A DNA stretch of 64,000 nt from Lutjanus erythropterus (GCA_020091685.1 CM034595.1:13010525-13074524), one strand, 5' to 3'. Shown: positions 45,341-55,877, numbered from the stretch's first letter. Made by a program: numbers and translations. The notes: a model not told the origin generated them from the letters alone.

Positions 45341-45965
45341 GAATCGGCATAGAATAATAATTGGAAAATTGTAAGCTTGCTTTCATTATAATTAGCGAGA
45401 TCACAGGATGCAATAATCCAATTATTTTACTTAAAAGCAAGTTTCCTCATCCCTCTGCAATGTGTTGCAGGACGTCTAACCTCATCCCACATGGACAAAC
45501 TCTGCCTCTCCCGCTTCATCCCCCTCTTACATGTAAACACCAGCATGCTTGAGTGTGCTCAGACAGCTGAACATACACTGACATATGAACACCATTTAGG
45601 GCCACCAGACACGCACATAAACACACGCGTGCGCACACACCTCAACAACATACAAATAATTGAGTAAGATTTGCTGGTACATTAAGTTTAATGTGTTTGA
45701 CATTCGGGGCAGGAGGAAATGGTAGGCATGAAGTGGAGTAGCCGCACCGCGTCTTTCTTCAATCAGGGCACTGCAGGGCTTCATTTTACAACCCCGACGC
45801 AAAAACCCAGGCCCGTCAAAGCTAATTAGCGCTGTTGCAAATGGATGCAGGTCATGGCTCTCAGCGGATTGGCCCGCAGAGGGGTCGCCAAAGGTCAAAC
45901 CTCCAGTATGGAATGATATAAACAATCATCTATAGACCACAAACCAATCAATCCCTTTTAACACT
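45341..45965. promoter_or_regulatory. Candidate conserved noncoding element
   Basis: Two complex parts: 45345-45480 with ATAATTAGCGAGATCACAGG and GCAATAATCCAATTATTTTAC, and 45690-45920 with CAAAGCTAATTAGCGCTG and GGTCGCCAAAGGTCAAAC. The second part carries a 109-codon minus frame with no domain. A short ACACACGCGTGCGC run separates them. Retained CpGs and TAATTA words suggest an enhancer. Confidence 0.38.
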
Positions 45966-46139
45966 ATCCACTTCCTGGTTGGCTGCACTCAGGGGTCAGG
46001 GGTCAGTGTACAAAAAGACAACTGAGCCGGTGTGTTTGAGAATGGGAGGCAAATCCAGCTGATTATCTATTCATTTATGTTCCAGCAATCAATATACCAA
46101 TAAAATATTAAAGGTATTTGAATAAAATATTTGATATAA

Positions 46140-46265
46140 TCTGTTAGAAAGTGTTTCTTTCTTTGTGTGTCTGCTTATTTATTCATTTATACTTTATTTA
46201 TCTTTTATATTCATCTGCTTATTCATTCAGTTATTTATTCAGTTATTTATTTATTTCTCACTTCT
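46140..46265. repeat. (TTTA)/(TTCA) low-complexity tract
   Basis: Repeated TTATTTATTCA and TTTATTTAT words. It yields a spurious hydrophobic 60-codon frame. Confidence 0.8.
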
Positions 46266-46363
46266 CGTATTCACATTGTAAAATAAAAAGGCAAATGTTC
46301 ATTCATAAATTCTACACAAATGCCAGTAAATAGGAGGAAAAATTTGTTTCTTTTTGTGCAGCT

Positions 46364-47730
46364 TTAAGGGACCCCAAAATAAAGAATGTTTTTCCTCTTG
46401 CCTGTACTGCTGTTTATCCATCTGGATTGTTTTGGTGAGAGTTGCCAAGTTTTGGAGATATGATGGAATTAGATGGCACTTGGCTCGTTGTGCTCCAGGC
46501 ACCAAAACTTTGAGATATTAGATTTTAACATTTTATAGCAACATCTTTTTCCAGAAATCATGACCCAGTTACTCAAAATAATCCACAGACTTTGTTGATA
46601 GCAGATTCAGGAAGGAATATGTCTTTTCTGTCCTCCTGAGACCCTGCGCCTGCATATGAGGACAGTACACTTTGGACTTGCCCCACCTTATACTTTATTC
46701 TGCTTAACTTAAATCTGTTGTACTCATTAATGGACATACAGTTGTGCTATCTAGGGGTAGCCAAAGAACAATACACTTATCAGTTTAAAAACAAGAAAAA
46801 CAGTCTACGACAAAGACCAGGATAAAAGTGGAAAATGTGCAAAATTTCATCAGATTATTTGGTTAATACCTTTGAATTTTGATAAATAGTACAATTTGGA
46901 CAAATTTCAGCATTAGTAACAAACTGGGACACGGCTAATTAGGAAGTATTCATTGGGACATTTGGACTTTATAAAGTTATTTGTTCATGCAAACTGGAAG
47001 TGTAAAAATAAGGAAACAGACTGAGGAAGAAGTCAACAGTTTGGAAGAGTATAAACAGTTCTTGCTTGTGGTACAAATGATTTTACATTGATTTTATTTT
47101 TGACACATGTGATACATTTTCAGGGCATTTCTCTTTCAAAAGCAGAATGATTCCTGATTACAATATTAGGAGTAATAATAGGTTTGGCATATAGAGCAAG
47201 CAGCTTAAAATCAGGAGGAGCAGGACAAAATTTTCAAATTAAAGACTTTTACACGCATAGCATTGTTTGCAGTTTTGTTTTAGCCAAAGCCATCATCCTG
47301 TTCAAAGGCAATGCCAATGTTTTATACTTATCAGGTCCTACTAATCTTAAATACCTAGGAGAGTTTGCAAACAATACAAAAATACAAAATCAAACCTCTG
47401 GAATTAGGGCGTAATGGTAAGAAGAAAATATGAAACTGCTCACAACATGGCCTGTGGATTATTTTGAGTAATGCAGTCATGATGTTTGGTAAAAGGCTAA
47501 ATCTGTTTTTCTTTTTCCCCTTTTTTAAAAAAAAAAATCCTCTTTTTTCTACTCTAAACAACATAAAGTGAGAGCCATATACTTCCCTTATATTGCACAG
47601 AAGGCAAACATCTCTACAGCTGATATCTCAAAAACTCTGCAACTCACCAAAACAATCTAGATGGATAAATAGCGCTACAGTCCAGAGTAAAAATATGTAT
47701 TTTTGATTGTGGGGTGAACTGTCCCTTTAA
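46364..47730. mobile_element. T2/Kolobok-like element, long copy (1367 bp)
   Basis: Left end TTAAGGGACCCCAAAATAAA (46364) and right end GGGTGAACTGTCCCTTTAA (47712-47730) with TTAA at both borders. Inner arms match inversely: TGTACTGCTGTTTATCC-TC-GGATTGTTTTGGTGAGAGTTG at the left against CTCACCAAAACAATC at 47643, and AATCATGACCCAGTTACTC (46556) against GTAATGCAGTCATGATG at 47469. About 800 bp of unrelated internal DNA (46630-47430) separates the arms. A 76-codon frame inside has no transposase motif. The middle may be captured host DNA, a second insertion or a remnant of a larger parent. Confidence 0.65.
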
Positions 47731-47754
47731 ATCATACATCAGTGTGTTTCCCTG

Positions 47755-48300
47755 CACACTGAACAAAATCACTTTAACATCAACATGAAGTTCTGCAATT
47801 AGCTGAGCAGAGAGAAAGGACAGAAAGACTGAGAGAAAGGGGGGAGAGGAGAGGAGGGGGAGAAAGATGGAAACCAACGCTTGAGGAATTGAATTACCCG
47901 AGCCTTTTCTCATTATCATTTAGCCGTCTTTTATGGCCCACCAGTAAGAGATGATGTTCCCATGACCCCGCACAATACACAGACATATTATTCAATCCTG
48001 CCTCGATGAAATTCCTGCAAATAAAACCTTTGTGCTGGGCAACAGCTAATTATTTGACAGATTGGCCCCCTTCTGGCTCAGGTTACAGTGTGGAGTGGTC
48101 ATGTTTTAGTCCCCCCCACAACACCCACCACCACCAGCACTCACCCACTCTCCCCCAGCCCCTGCGCAAAGAGGGGCCACTTTGAGAAAATCCCAGAGGG
48201 CCTCATTCTTTTCAGGAGATTATATATTTCAGCCCCCACCCACCTCCTATCCCCTCCTTCCTCCTCTCCCGACCATCTATCCATCCAAAATCAGGGGAGC
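47755..48300. other. Purine tract, complex block and C-rich stretch
   Basis: 47838-47866 is an almost pure purine tract (GGGGGGAGAGGAGAGGAGGG). 47880-48070 is complex with CCGTCTTTTATGGCCC and AACAGCTAATTATTTGACAG, conserved-looking. 48109-48260 is C-rich with CCACCACCACC. Confidence 0.35.
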
Positions 48301-48303
48301 GTG

Positions 48304-48333
48304 GTGTGTGTGTCTGTGTGTGTGTGTGTGTGT
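48304..48333 (+). repeat. (TG)n microsatellite, interrupted
   Basis: TG run with one C interruption near 48314. Confidence 0.9.
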
Positions 48334-48900
48334 ACAGGGGGGTCTGTCTGTCAGTGACAGCAGTCATTTCATAGTTTAAAGGGTGTTCTCAAGCAGAAAT
48401 ATTTAATCTTCCCACGAAAATAAAGTTTGATGGTGGAGGACTGGTACAGAGAGAGACAGATGGGGGGAGCAAAAACACAAGCCATGTCCAATATGTGTTC
48501 CTCTGTATTTATACTACTTTGAAGAACTACTGTACATATGCATGTAGTGTATTTTTTCCTAATACCAAATTAGAGAGCAGGGAACATTAACGGATTAAAG
48601 TTTTGGGTGGGCATGCCTTTGGCTTTGACTCAGTCCACTAATAACAAGAGTTTGTCATTAGTGTTCGGACATGGACCACCAAGATAAATGCCAACACATG
48701 TTTAAATTATCTGGAGAGTAATGGCGTTTTCCTTCAGCCCTTTCCCTCCCCATAAAGATCCCTTGTTGACGCGACTACGCAGACATTTTGAGTTATCAGC
48801 GCAGGTTTAATCTGTTGTTTATTTTGCACCCATGCAGATGGTATAATTCAAGGGGTGTGCGCTAAAAGAGCTTAAAACTAAACAATTAATTCAGATAATG
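48334..48900. other. Unique sequence, possible conserved patch
   Basis: 48715-48860 is complex (GATCCCTTGTTGACGCGACT, GCGCAGGTTTAATCTG). The remainder shows nothing. Confidence 0.3.
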
Positions 48901-49569
48901 TAAGGGAACCCCACTGCCAAACAATGAGATTTAACTAATGTGGTTTTAAAGCTTGTGGGTGAACTGAAATTAAAAGTAAATATTTAAAAAATGTTGAAAA
49001 AAATACATAATGATATGAATTTAAAATTTCATAAAGAATTTCAAAAATAAATATATATTTTTTTTAAATTAAAAACTGGGGTACTAAATTATGTTGGCTT
49101 TTATCATTTTGTATCAGTCAATTTAAGAAAGAGATTTGACTTTAAAGGGCCCAATATCTGCATGATGTGACAGCTTATAATATCTCTCATTTTAGCCACT
49201 AATATTGTCTTGATGTATTTCTATTTAAAATAATAAACACAATATATACTTCAAACAAGATACAATTAATTATTGCATTTTTAGACCTTAACATTTGCAT
49301 AGTCTTTTTTTTGGCCTTTAAAGTGCTAAAAGTGAAAACTAAAATTCACTGATAATTATTAGGACCCTGGCACCGAAGGCTTCTAAAACCACAACACTTT
49401 TGTCTGCAGCCTAGAGAACTAAAACAGGGAACTGCTGCTACTGTAGCTGAATATTACTAAATAGGGAATTGATATCATATAATGAAACAAGTCAAAATGG
49501 AAGTTGGGTTTTGATTTGAAGTAAAGGGAAAGTACAGGACAAAGTGTGCCATGCACACCATATCATATC

Positions 49570-50325
49570 ACTGTAAAAAAAAATCTTAGGAATTTAGTGG
49601 AAACAGCCCATCTTTTCTGATTAACTTAATGTAAATATACAAATTTTATTGATTCAAATTAATTAATTAATCACATTAATTAATTAATAATTTCAAGTAT
49701 TTATTTTCAGAACACTTCAGAAATTCTTTTAACTTAAAGTTTGTTGACTTGATATGATAAGTTTAATGAATGTACTGGGCAGAGTTCAATCAACTCATTA
49801 AATCACACTTCTAGGGAAACATGACCAGCATATTAGCCATATTTCCCAGCATGCACTGTTTGAGAGATAAAAGCTCTAAAATGAGGAACTGGCTTTTCAA
49901 ACTGAGAAAATATAAAATGAAAACAAATTTCTTTGCAATGTTTGTCAGTGTGAATGAAGAGTTGTTGGTTCATTTTAATATGTTAAGCTTATTGAGCGCA
50001 ATTTCTCAAGTACAACTGAATAAATCAGTAATTTTTATTTGAATAGTAAAGTTTGTTTGTTTGAATAATTACAAAATTCCCTCAACCTGTCTTTTCAATT
50101 TCAGTCAACTTAAAATTACAAGTTGTTAAACTTAATATCTTAAGGTAATTGTAAAAGTTCAGCTGAATTTAATATCAAGTTATTTTTTAACTATAAATGT
50201 TTATTTTTATTTTGAAGTATGTTATCTCAGCTTGTCTTTTAAAATTCAGTTAAAATTGTACGGCGGCCTGTAACTTTTTTTTAAGTTGAAGTGTTTTAAG
50301 TTGAAGTAATTTATTTTCACAGACA
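49570..50325. repeat. AAGTTGAACTTAA-type AT-rich repeat
   Basis: It starts CACTGTAAAAAAAAATC and is full of TTTAACTTAAAG, CAACTTAAAATTAC, TTTAAGTTGAAG and GTTAAACTTAAT words. 49660-49692 is a long ATTAATTAATTAATTA palindrome. This matches a fish MITE class with CACTGTAAAAAA ends; the right end is not clean. Confidence 0.45.
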
Positions 50326-50599
50326 AACAGAAACTGTTTTCCAACAGAAGCTCTGCAGCAGATGTTAAGTACCACCAAAAATTAAGCCAGTATTCTGGAT
50401 TGTTTTCCACTGATTATCTACCTAAACTATTTTAATCTGTAAGGTCAAGCACATATGTGAGTATGCTGCTGTACGTGGAAACCTTGTCAGTACAACCTTG
50501 TCTCATTTTAAGATCAGATGAAGTGCTGTCTGATGGCCCTCTGCTGGTTTAGAAAACTGTACCACCCGTTAAACACTAGTTAGGACAAACTTGATCTCC

Positions 50600-51068
50600 A
50601 CAAAGCAAAGAGAACTAGTTTCCCACCTGCTCTGTTTCTGCACCTTCTGTGTGCCTGCCTGTGCTGCAGCCCTCAAATGCTCGCTGGGCTCCGGTTGCAT
50701 GTCTGGGATGCTCGACTACAGTGTTCACCTGGCATGAACCCAAGCGAGAGGAGCCTGGAGTATTCATTGCTCAACCTGGGTGAAGGTCATAGAATGCAGC
50801 CCTTCCCTGCTCCGCTCCCCAATGAGCAAACATATGGTCACGGAGCACCTTGAACATGTTTGGGTGACCAGAACTACTTGGCCTGTGAGCTGCCACAGCA
50901 AAAGAGACAAGAGGCGCTGAAGGAGGTTTACGCTAACCTTGCTAAAGCAGAACAAGGATAAGAAGGAAGTGCGAGGCTGCCAACCACAGAGATCATCACT
51001 CACTAGTTGCTCGCACACAAGAAAACCCAAGTAGACGTGTAGCTGGGAGAAGCTACAGTCCCTCTAGC
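50600..51068 (-). other. GC-richer block downstream of the candidate exon
   Basis: If the candidate coding segment on the minus strand (51069-51198) is real, this would be its 3' UTR. Composition is higher than flanks, and sequence is complex and repeat-free. The nearest minus-strand AATAAA word that I see is near 50318, inside the AT-rich repeat. It could equally be a conserved noncoding block. Confidence 0.25.
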
Positions 51069-51198
51069 TTACTCTTGTTTCTCTTGATATAAATGTGTGT
51101 AATCATAAGGTACAATATCATCACCCCGTTGCTCAAACAGCCAAGCCTCGTCTAATCGCTTCCACGTTTCCTCAGTGTTAAGCTCATTAGTGGGTGAC
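51069..51198 (-). CDS. Candidate terminal coding exon, unknown protein
   Basis: On the minus strand a pyrimidine-rich tract (TTGTCTTTTTTTCCTACATG) leads to CCTTTAG then G, an excellent splice acceptor ending at 51199. From there 42 codons run to a TAA at 51069-51071, with one leading base completing a codon. The peptide contains EETWKRLDEAWLFEQRG and ends DYTHLYQEKQE. It is charged and aromatic, unlike the low-complexity chance frames elsewhere in the window. I do not recognise a family. The upstream 51200-51449 continuation of the open frame passes through a (CA)n tract and should be intron. Upstream exons would lie at higher coordinates, perhaps outside the window. It could still be a chance frame beside a chance acceptor. 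Confidence 0.3.
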
Positions 51199-51378
51199 CT
51201 AAAGGCATGTAGGAAAAAAAGACAACCAAGAGAGACAAAAAAAAAATCTTTGGATAATGGATGCTTGCTGTTTTGAGACAGTAAAAATAAACAGGTCTGC
51301 GGCTTTGATAATGAATATGCTGTAAACATCAGCCCAGAGTGTGAGTTTATCACAAACGTCCACCTAATAACCCGACTC

Positions 51379-51379
<1 letters not shown>

Positions 51380-51418
<39 letters not shown>

Positions 51419-51420
51419 GT
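51380..51420 (+). repeat. (GT)n microsatellite, about 20 units
   Basis: A GT run with a C interruption at 51414. Long frames crossing it on both strands are artefacts. Confidence 0.96.
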
Positions 51421-51502
51421 GCATTCTCATACAGTATGTGTAGAAGCACGCCTGTGTGTCATTGCGTGTGTGTGTATTTGTCTTTGGGCTGGCTGAGGGT
51501 GG

Positions 51503-51530
51503 AAGGAGGGGCGGGGGAGGAGGGGGTGGT
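51503..51530 (+). other. G-quadruplex-capable G-rich tract
   Basis: GGAGGGGCGGGGGAGGAGGG then GGTGGTG gives several closely spaced G-runs. It produces a spurious polyglycine in the 51456-51707 frame. Confidence 0.65.
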
Positions 51531-51539
51531 GTTGAAGAT

Positions 51540-51860
51540 GATGACTCGCTGTTAGGACTTTGTGAATGGGATGTGAGAGTGTCTCTGGTGTCTGAGTGTC
51601 TGGCCCAGGTGGCGACTGGAAGGCCGACTTCATTAGCCTTAAAGAGGAAACAAAGGAAGATGCATCGTAAAAAAGTGCCATCCCTCATCTGCGAGGCCAC
51701 CGCCTGACACATTAGGAATCTGTATGCTCAATTAACCACTGGCAGGCTCATTTTTCCTCTCCCTCTCTCTCTCACACACTCTTCTCTTTCCCTCGCTCTT
51801 GATCAAACAGAGCAATCACCGCGCTGGATTGAAGCAACACTTAATCCACGGCATATTTAT
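51540..51860. promoter_or_regulatory. Candidate conserved noncoding element
   Basis: Two complex parts around a CTCTCTCTC tract: 51595-51760 with TTCATTAGCCTTAAAG and GCTCAATTAACCACTGG, and 51790-51865 with CTCTTGATCAAACAGAGC (a TCF/LEF-like WWCAAAG-type word) and CACTTAATCCACGG. Function is inferred. Confidence 0.3.
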
Positions 51861-52299
51861 GAAGTTAGAGCATATTTCAGTTTTGTTTGATTTTCAGAAA
51901 TTGGGAATGCAAACTTGTGTAACTTTTTTTTTTTAACTGTCTATAAATATATATTTTCACTTCCTGATTAAACACAGCAAAGCTTGCTGATTGCACCAAG
52001 CATGCTTTCAAAACCTTTCTCTATAAATTTCACTGCCTCCATTTTTTGTTACAGGAGGAAGAGGAAAATGAGACACCCAGGAGGACGGGAAATTGCATGC
52101 CAAAGAAACATTACTCCTGAACACTGATTTGCACGAAAGTTCTATTATAAGAACTTCAGTTTCACCGAAATGCGGTAAGTGATTTACACTGGAATTTTTA
52201 CATGACAAATTACAAACATGGCAGACTCACACAAGAGTAAAATTAGAGACTGTTTCCTTGTTTATTACAAGCCCTATCTCTTGCTCATTTAGGCAGTTT

Positions 52300-53455
52300 A
52301 TAATACCACTTTTACACCAAAATTACCATCTATATGCAGGTTTGTTAAATGAGACTACATAGGAGACTGACCCTTTTCTTATTGCCAGTAGACAACTTTG
52401 CCTTTCTGTTTTGTTTTTTTCTGCTGTGTGCCGTAAAGCCAAGAATAAACTCATATCTGTGCAGGAGAGCAGAGAGAAAGGTGTTTTTAAATGATTAGCT
52501 GATTGTTCAGCTCTCATCACTTTTGTAGCTTCTAACTGAATCTCTGTGGTTTATAGTTTAGCTTCTGTCCTGCATCACGGTTTGTACGTTCAGGTATGTG
52601 CTTTATTTTACTGTTCGCTTTCTGCTGATAGTAGTCGTCTTGAGTTTCCGCCAATGAAAAGCCAACAAAATAACAAGGTACTTTTATTGTGAAGGATTTG
52701 TAGGAGCTAAAACGTTTACCCACTGCTCACTCGCTCAACTGAGGGTTTTAATTCCTTTTACGCTGGACAGTAAAACCATTAACATCCACTAACATCTGGC
52801 TTTTGTCTGCAATGGAAAAGGATACTATTTGTAATCAGTCCCAGGGCAAATGATGCTGCAGTAGTCACAGTTATCAGCTCCACCTCTGATTTGCAGTGAT
52901 GTAAACATGACACCTATATGGATATGCAAATTTTCACTCCTTTTCAGCAGAGGCAATGAAGACATGTTGCCTCCACACAGGTGAGTTTGCACCCGCTGAA
53001 AGGTGCATATAAAGTGATGAACGCTTGTATTTAGTCAAGTAGCCTGAACAGTTTTACTTTCAATAAATTCTTCACAATAAAAGTCTCCTGTTATTTTGTT
53101 ATCCAAAAGTATTAATTACCACACAATAAGGGAATGTTAGGTTTTCATCTACAGTAACTGAAGACAACTCGTATCAGCTGAGAGACACTGAACTTTAAGC
53201 CACAGAGATTCAGTTAGAAGCTACAAAAGTACTGAGAGTTGAACAACCAGACACTTTTAAAAATGTCTATCTCTCTCCTCTCCTGCACGCATAGGGCTTT
53301 CCAGTGCACAAAAGAAAAAAAACAAAAAAAAAAACAGAAAGGCAAATGCGTCTACTGGCAATGGGAAAAGGGACAATGACCTACTTTTACCAGGTTTACC
53401 CACATTTAAAAAACCTGCATATATCACTTATTCTGATGTAAGAACAGTGTAATGT
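52300..53455. mobile_element. Foldback-like element with ~410-bp inverted arms
   Basis: The left arm 52300-52713 is the reverse complement of the right arm 53051-53455. Paired words include ACCATCTATATGCAGGTTTG against AAACCTGCATATATCA, CTTATTGCCAGTAGAC against GTCTACTGGCAATGGG, CTTTTGTAGCTTCTAACTGAAT against ATTCAGTTAGAAGCTACAAAAG, and ACTTTTATTGTGAAG against CTTCACAATAAAAGT. The spacer (52714-53050) is shared with 62240-62510. Arms are diverged by indels. No transposase is encoded. Other copies in this window have only one arm. Confidence 0.75.
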
Positions 53456-53628
53456 TGCTGTACACGCAGTGGTACTCCAGAGGGCCTGTAAACAGGATAT
53501 GTGAAATCGAGTTCCTCTTTAATAAGTGCTGATATAATGCATCATTAAGCATTATGTCATACAGTGTTGCAAAACCTCATCTTTACACAGACCCCGATCT
53601 TTCCCCTTTAATTGATGTAAACATATAA

Positions 53629-53647
53629 ACACACACACACACACACA
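53629..53647 (+). repeat. (CA)n short microsatellite
   Basis: About nine CA units. Confidence 0.9.
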
Positions 53648-53757
53648 ATCAAACACACCTTTCAGTTTGTCTCTTGAGCTGGTGGCAACCTGAGGATCCT
53701 TATCTACTCATGACCCTCTTGTGAAAAATGACAAAGTGCAATAAGGACCTGACTGAG

Positions 53758-53793
53758 GTGGGGTTTTGGGTGTGAGGGGGGGTGGGGGGTGGG
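53758..53793 (+). other. G-quadruplex-capable G-rich tract
   Basis: GTGGGGTTTTGGGTGTGAGG then GGGGGTGGGGGGTGGG: five or more G-runs with short loops. Confidence 0.75.
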
Positions 53794-53934
53794 TCGCTGC
53801 GATACGCATCAGCCTTTGATTAACGAGGTGAGTTTGACGCTCTTTAAAATCACAGGGGTCACGGCTTAGGAGGCCACCATCTAACACTTCGCCACACTTC
53901 ACAGGGCCAACTTCTTTTTATTATCGGACCCGCC
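53794..53934. other. Complex, possibly conserved noncoding block
   Basis: CGATACGCATCAGCC and TTTGATTAACGAGGTG sit just right of the G-rich tract. The minus frame across it has no domain. Confidence 0.27.
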
Positions 53935-54003
53935 CCCTTTTTCTCTCTCCCTCTTCTCTGTCTCCCCTCTCTCTCTCTCTCTTCCCCTCCACGCCTCTCT
54001 TTT
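53935..54003 (+). repeat. Polypyrimidine (CT-rich) tract
   Basis: About 70 nt, almost all C and T, including CTCTCTCTCTCTCTC. Mirror-like purine/pyrimidine bias could support triplex DNA. Confidence 0.85.
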
Positions 54004-54320
54004 GAGGTCTATCAGAGAGATGAAAAATGGCGTGCAGCTGGCTGAGTACTTCCTTCCCGTTGTCGGGGTCAACAGTTCACTATGCTGATAGAGACCCTCA
54101 CACCTCCATTAATAAGAGCTCCGCTGCACTCACACAGGTCGCTGTGCTGCATCGCTGGACGGCCATCACTCCTACCTTTGTCTGGATGTCCTCTCTTTAC
54201 ATTCCTCTATCGCTGCATAACTCCTTGATAATTTTGGTGATGACTGACAGCTGCATGACCTATGAATCAGGAAATATTACTCCAAAGATATTTAAGTTGC
54301 AATTCTTTGTCATTTAGTGA
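54004..54320. promoter_or_regulatory. Candidate conserved noncoding element overlapping a 96-codon frame
   Basis: Complex block with CTCCATTAATAAGAGC, TTGATAATTTTGGTGATGAC and CTGACAGCTGCATGACC. A plus frame 54027-54317 starts at ATGGCG but has no domain and no splice context. Noncoding conservation is my preferred reading. Confidence 0.35.
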
Positions 54321-54792
54321 AATTGTATACTATGTTTCATGTGGAAGTCATGTTGAAGCCACTCCCCCAAAACCCAACATTTTGAACATGTTCATGACTT
54401 TTGAATAAAATGAACACACTTGAACAATACTGATTATTGCATGTCCGTTTGTACTGGACTTTTTGGTGTTTTAAAAGTGGTTGTTTTGAATTTTTTGGGC
54501 TGTCAGCATCAGTTGCTCATTTTCTTGCTTGGGTGAAACCGCTTAAGTCAGACTGGGTTTAAAAACCAACACTGCCTCCAGTGGCTAATAGGACTGTAAG
54601 ACTTTTGGGGTGGGATGCACCAACAAGGATACATTTTGCAATCCAATTAAATCATGGTTTAACTTTGAATTAGTTGCATTTTAAAAATGTTATTATTCGG
54701 CTATATTATTCCATTAATTCAGCCAAGTTTCTCTGAAGGAGGGAAAAATTTGACTGCCTCTGCTGAGCCATCATGAGGAGGCTAACTAGGTT
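54321..54792. other. Unique sequence, nothing recognised
   Basis: No tandem units, repeat ends or genes that I can support. Confidence 0.4.
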
Positions 54793-54799
54793 GACTAAC

Positions 54800-54992
54800 T
54801 TTTTAGCTAGCTTGCAAACAATGTAACATTTTGTTTCCTTTTTACAATGTAGCTGTAAATATTTTAGCTTTTTGGCTAGCTAGAAGACAATGTAACTTTC
54901 TTTTTTTTTCTTTTTTTTACTTTTTAGCTAGCTAAAAAACAATGTAGCTGAAAATGTTTTAACTGTTTAGCTAGCTAGCAAACAATGTAATG
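54800..54992 (+). repeat. Irregular minisatellite, TTTAGCTAGCTAGCAAACAATG units
   Basis: Units begin near 54803, 54872, 54923 and 54967 with TTAGCTAGCT and go on to ACAATGTAA or ACAATGTAG. A partial ACAATGTAGCTG unit lies near 54844. Spacings (69, 51 and 44) differ because of T-rich insertions. GCTAGC palindromes recur throughout. Confidence 0.7.
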
Positions 54993-55380
54993 TTCAGTTA
55001 AAAAAGACAGAGCTGCTGAATGGTGTCTCTTCATTTTTTATACGTACAAGTAAAGCACTCAAATTTAGTTTTATTTATTTTTGATTTGGATAAGTAAGCA
55101 TCTCTGCATTGATTTAATTTTGCCTTGCATTAGTAATCTTGGATTAGTGAGATTAGTAGTGCAACAGAGCTATGTTTAATTTTAAATCTGAATTTTCTCA
55201 TTTAAAACCTGGTTTTGCTAAACTCTGATTCAAACTCATCTTGGATTAAATTAATCTTGTGGTGCAACTTAGTCTTGGTCTTTTAAATAAAATTTAAAGG
55301 TAATGACTAAAATAAAACATTTTTCAAATAAGAATATAGCATTAATCGACTCCATAATAAACGTTTGGATGTCTGCTTTA
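54993..55380. other. AT-rich sequence, nothing recognised
   Basis: Loose GATTAGTAGTGC / ATCTTGGATTA words suggest a degenerate repeat but no ends are seen. Confidence 0.4.
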
Positions 55381-55550
55381 TTAACAGTGCAGAACAGAAT
55401 AGATTGACAGCAGAGGCCATGCTGGTCAGATTTAGAGTGCGCTCAAAAAGAGGTGCTAATCATAATGCTGAGCTAGCCTTGTTGAGCTGCTAATTACCTC
55501 CATTATGAAGATGCAGAGTGCCTGATCAGAGGCGCCTCAGTGTATACGTG
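55381..55550. promoter_or_regulatory. Candidate conserved noncoding element
   Basis: AGGTGCTAATCATAATGCTG, GAGCTGCTAATTACCTCC and ATTATGAAGATGCAG form a compact cluster of TAAT-core words in a complex matrix. A TG-rich stretch follows. Confidence 0.33.
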
Positions 55551-55667
55551 TGTGTTTGTGTCAGTGTGTGTGTGAATACAAGTGTGTGTACTGGTCTGTG
55601 CCGATTAAGAGGAGGATTAGCCGTCCATCCTGAGGAGGGAGGCAACCAGGGGGTACAAGGACAGAAG

Positions 55668-55722
55668 AGGGGAGGGTGGGGGGAGTTGTGGCGGTGGTGG
55701 TGATGGGAAGAGGGGGGTGTCC
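55668..55722 (+). other. G-rich, quadruplex-capable tract
   Basis: AGGGGAGGGTGGGGGG followed by GGCGGTGGTGGTGATGGG and AGAGGGGGG. Several G-runs occur within 55 nt. Confidence 0.65.
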
Positions 55723-55823
55723 CCCTCCTGGAGACGAGCCCTGACCTTCTCATTTCATCCTCATTAGTATCTCATGTCAACAGAGCAGCCACTCCTTAAT
55801 CATCTGCTATCATCCCAGGCCTC

Positions 55824-55827
<4 letters not shown>

Positions 55828-55877
<50 letters not shown>
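55828..55877 (+). repeat. (CA)25 microsatellite
   Basis: A perfect run. It is the only long tract in the window with CA rather than TG on the plus strand. Confidence 0.97.

Noticed and set aside
51200..51712. Minus-strand frames of 120-126 codons including a proline/histidine-rich stretch
   Set aside because: They cross the (CA)n tract and a C-rich tract complementary to the G-rich run. Only the segment downstream of the acceptor at 51199 has exon-like quality.
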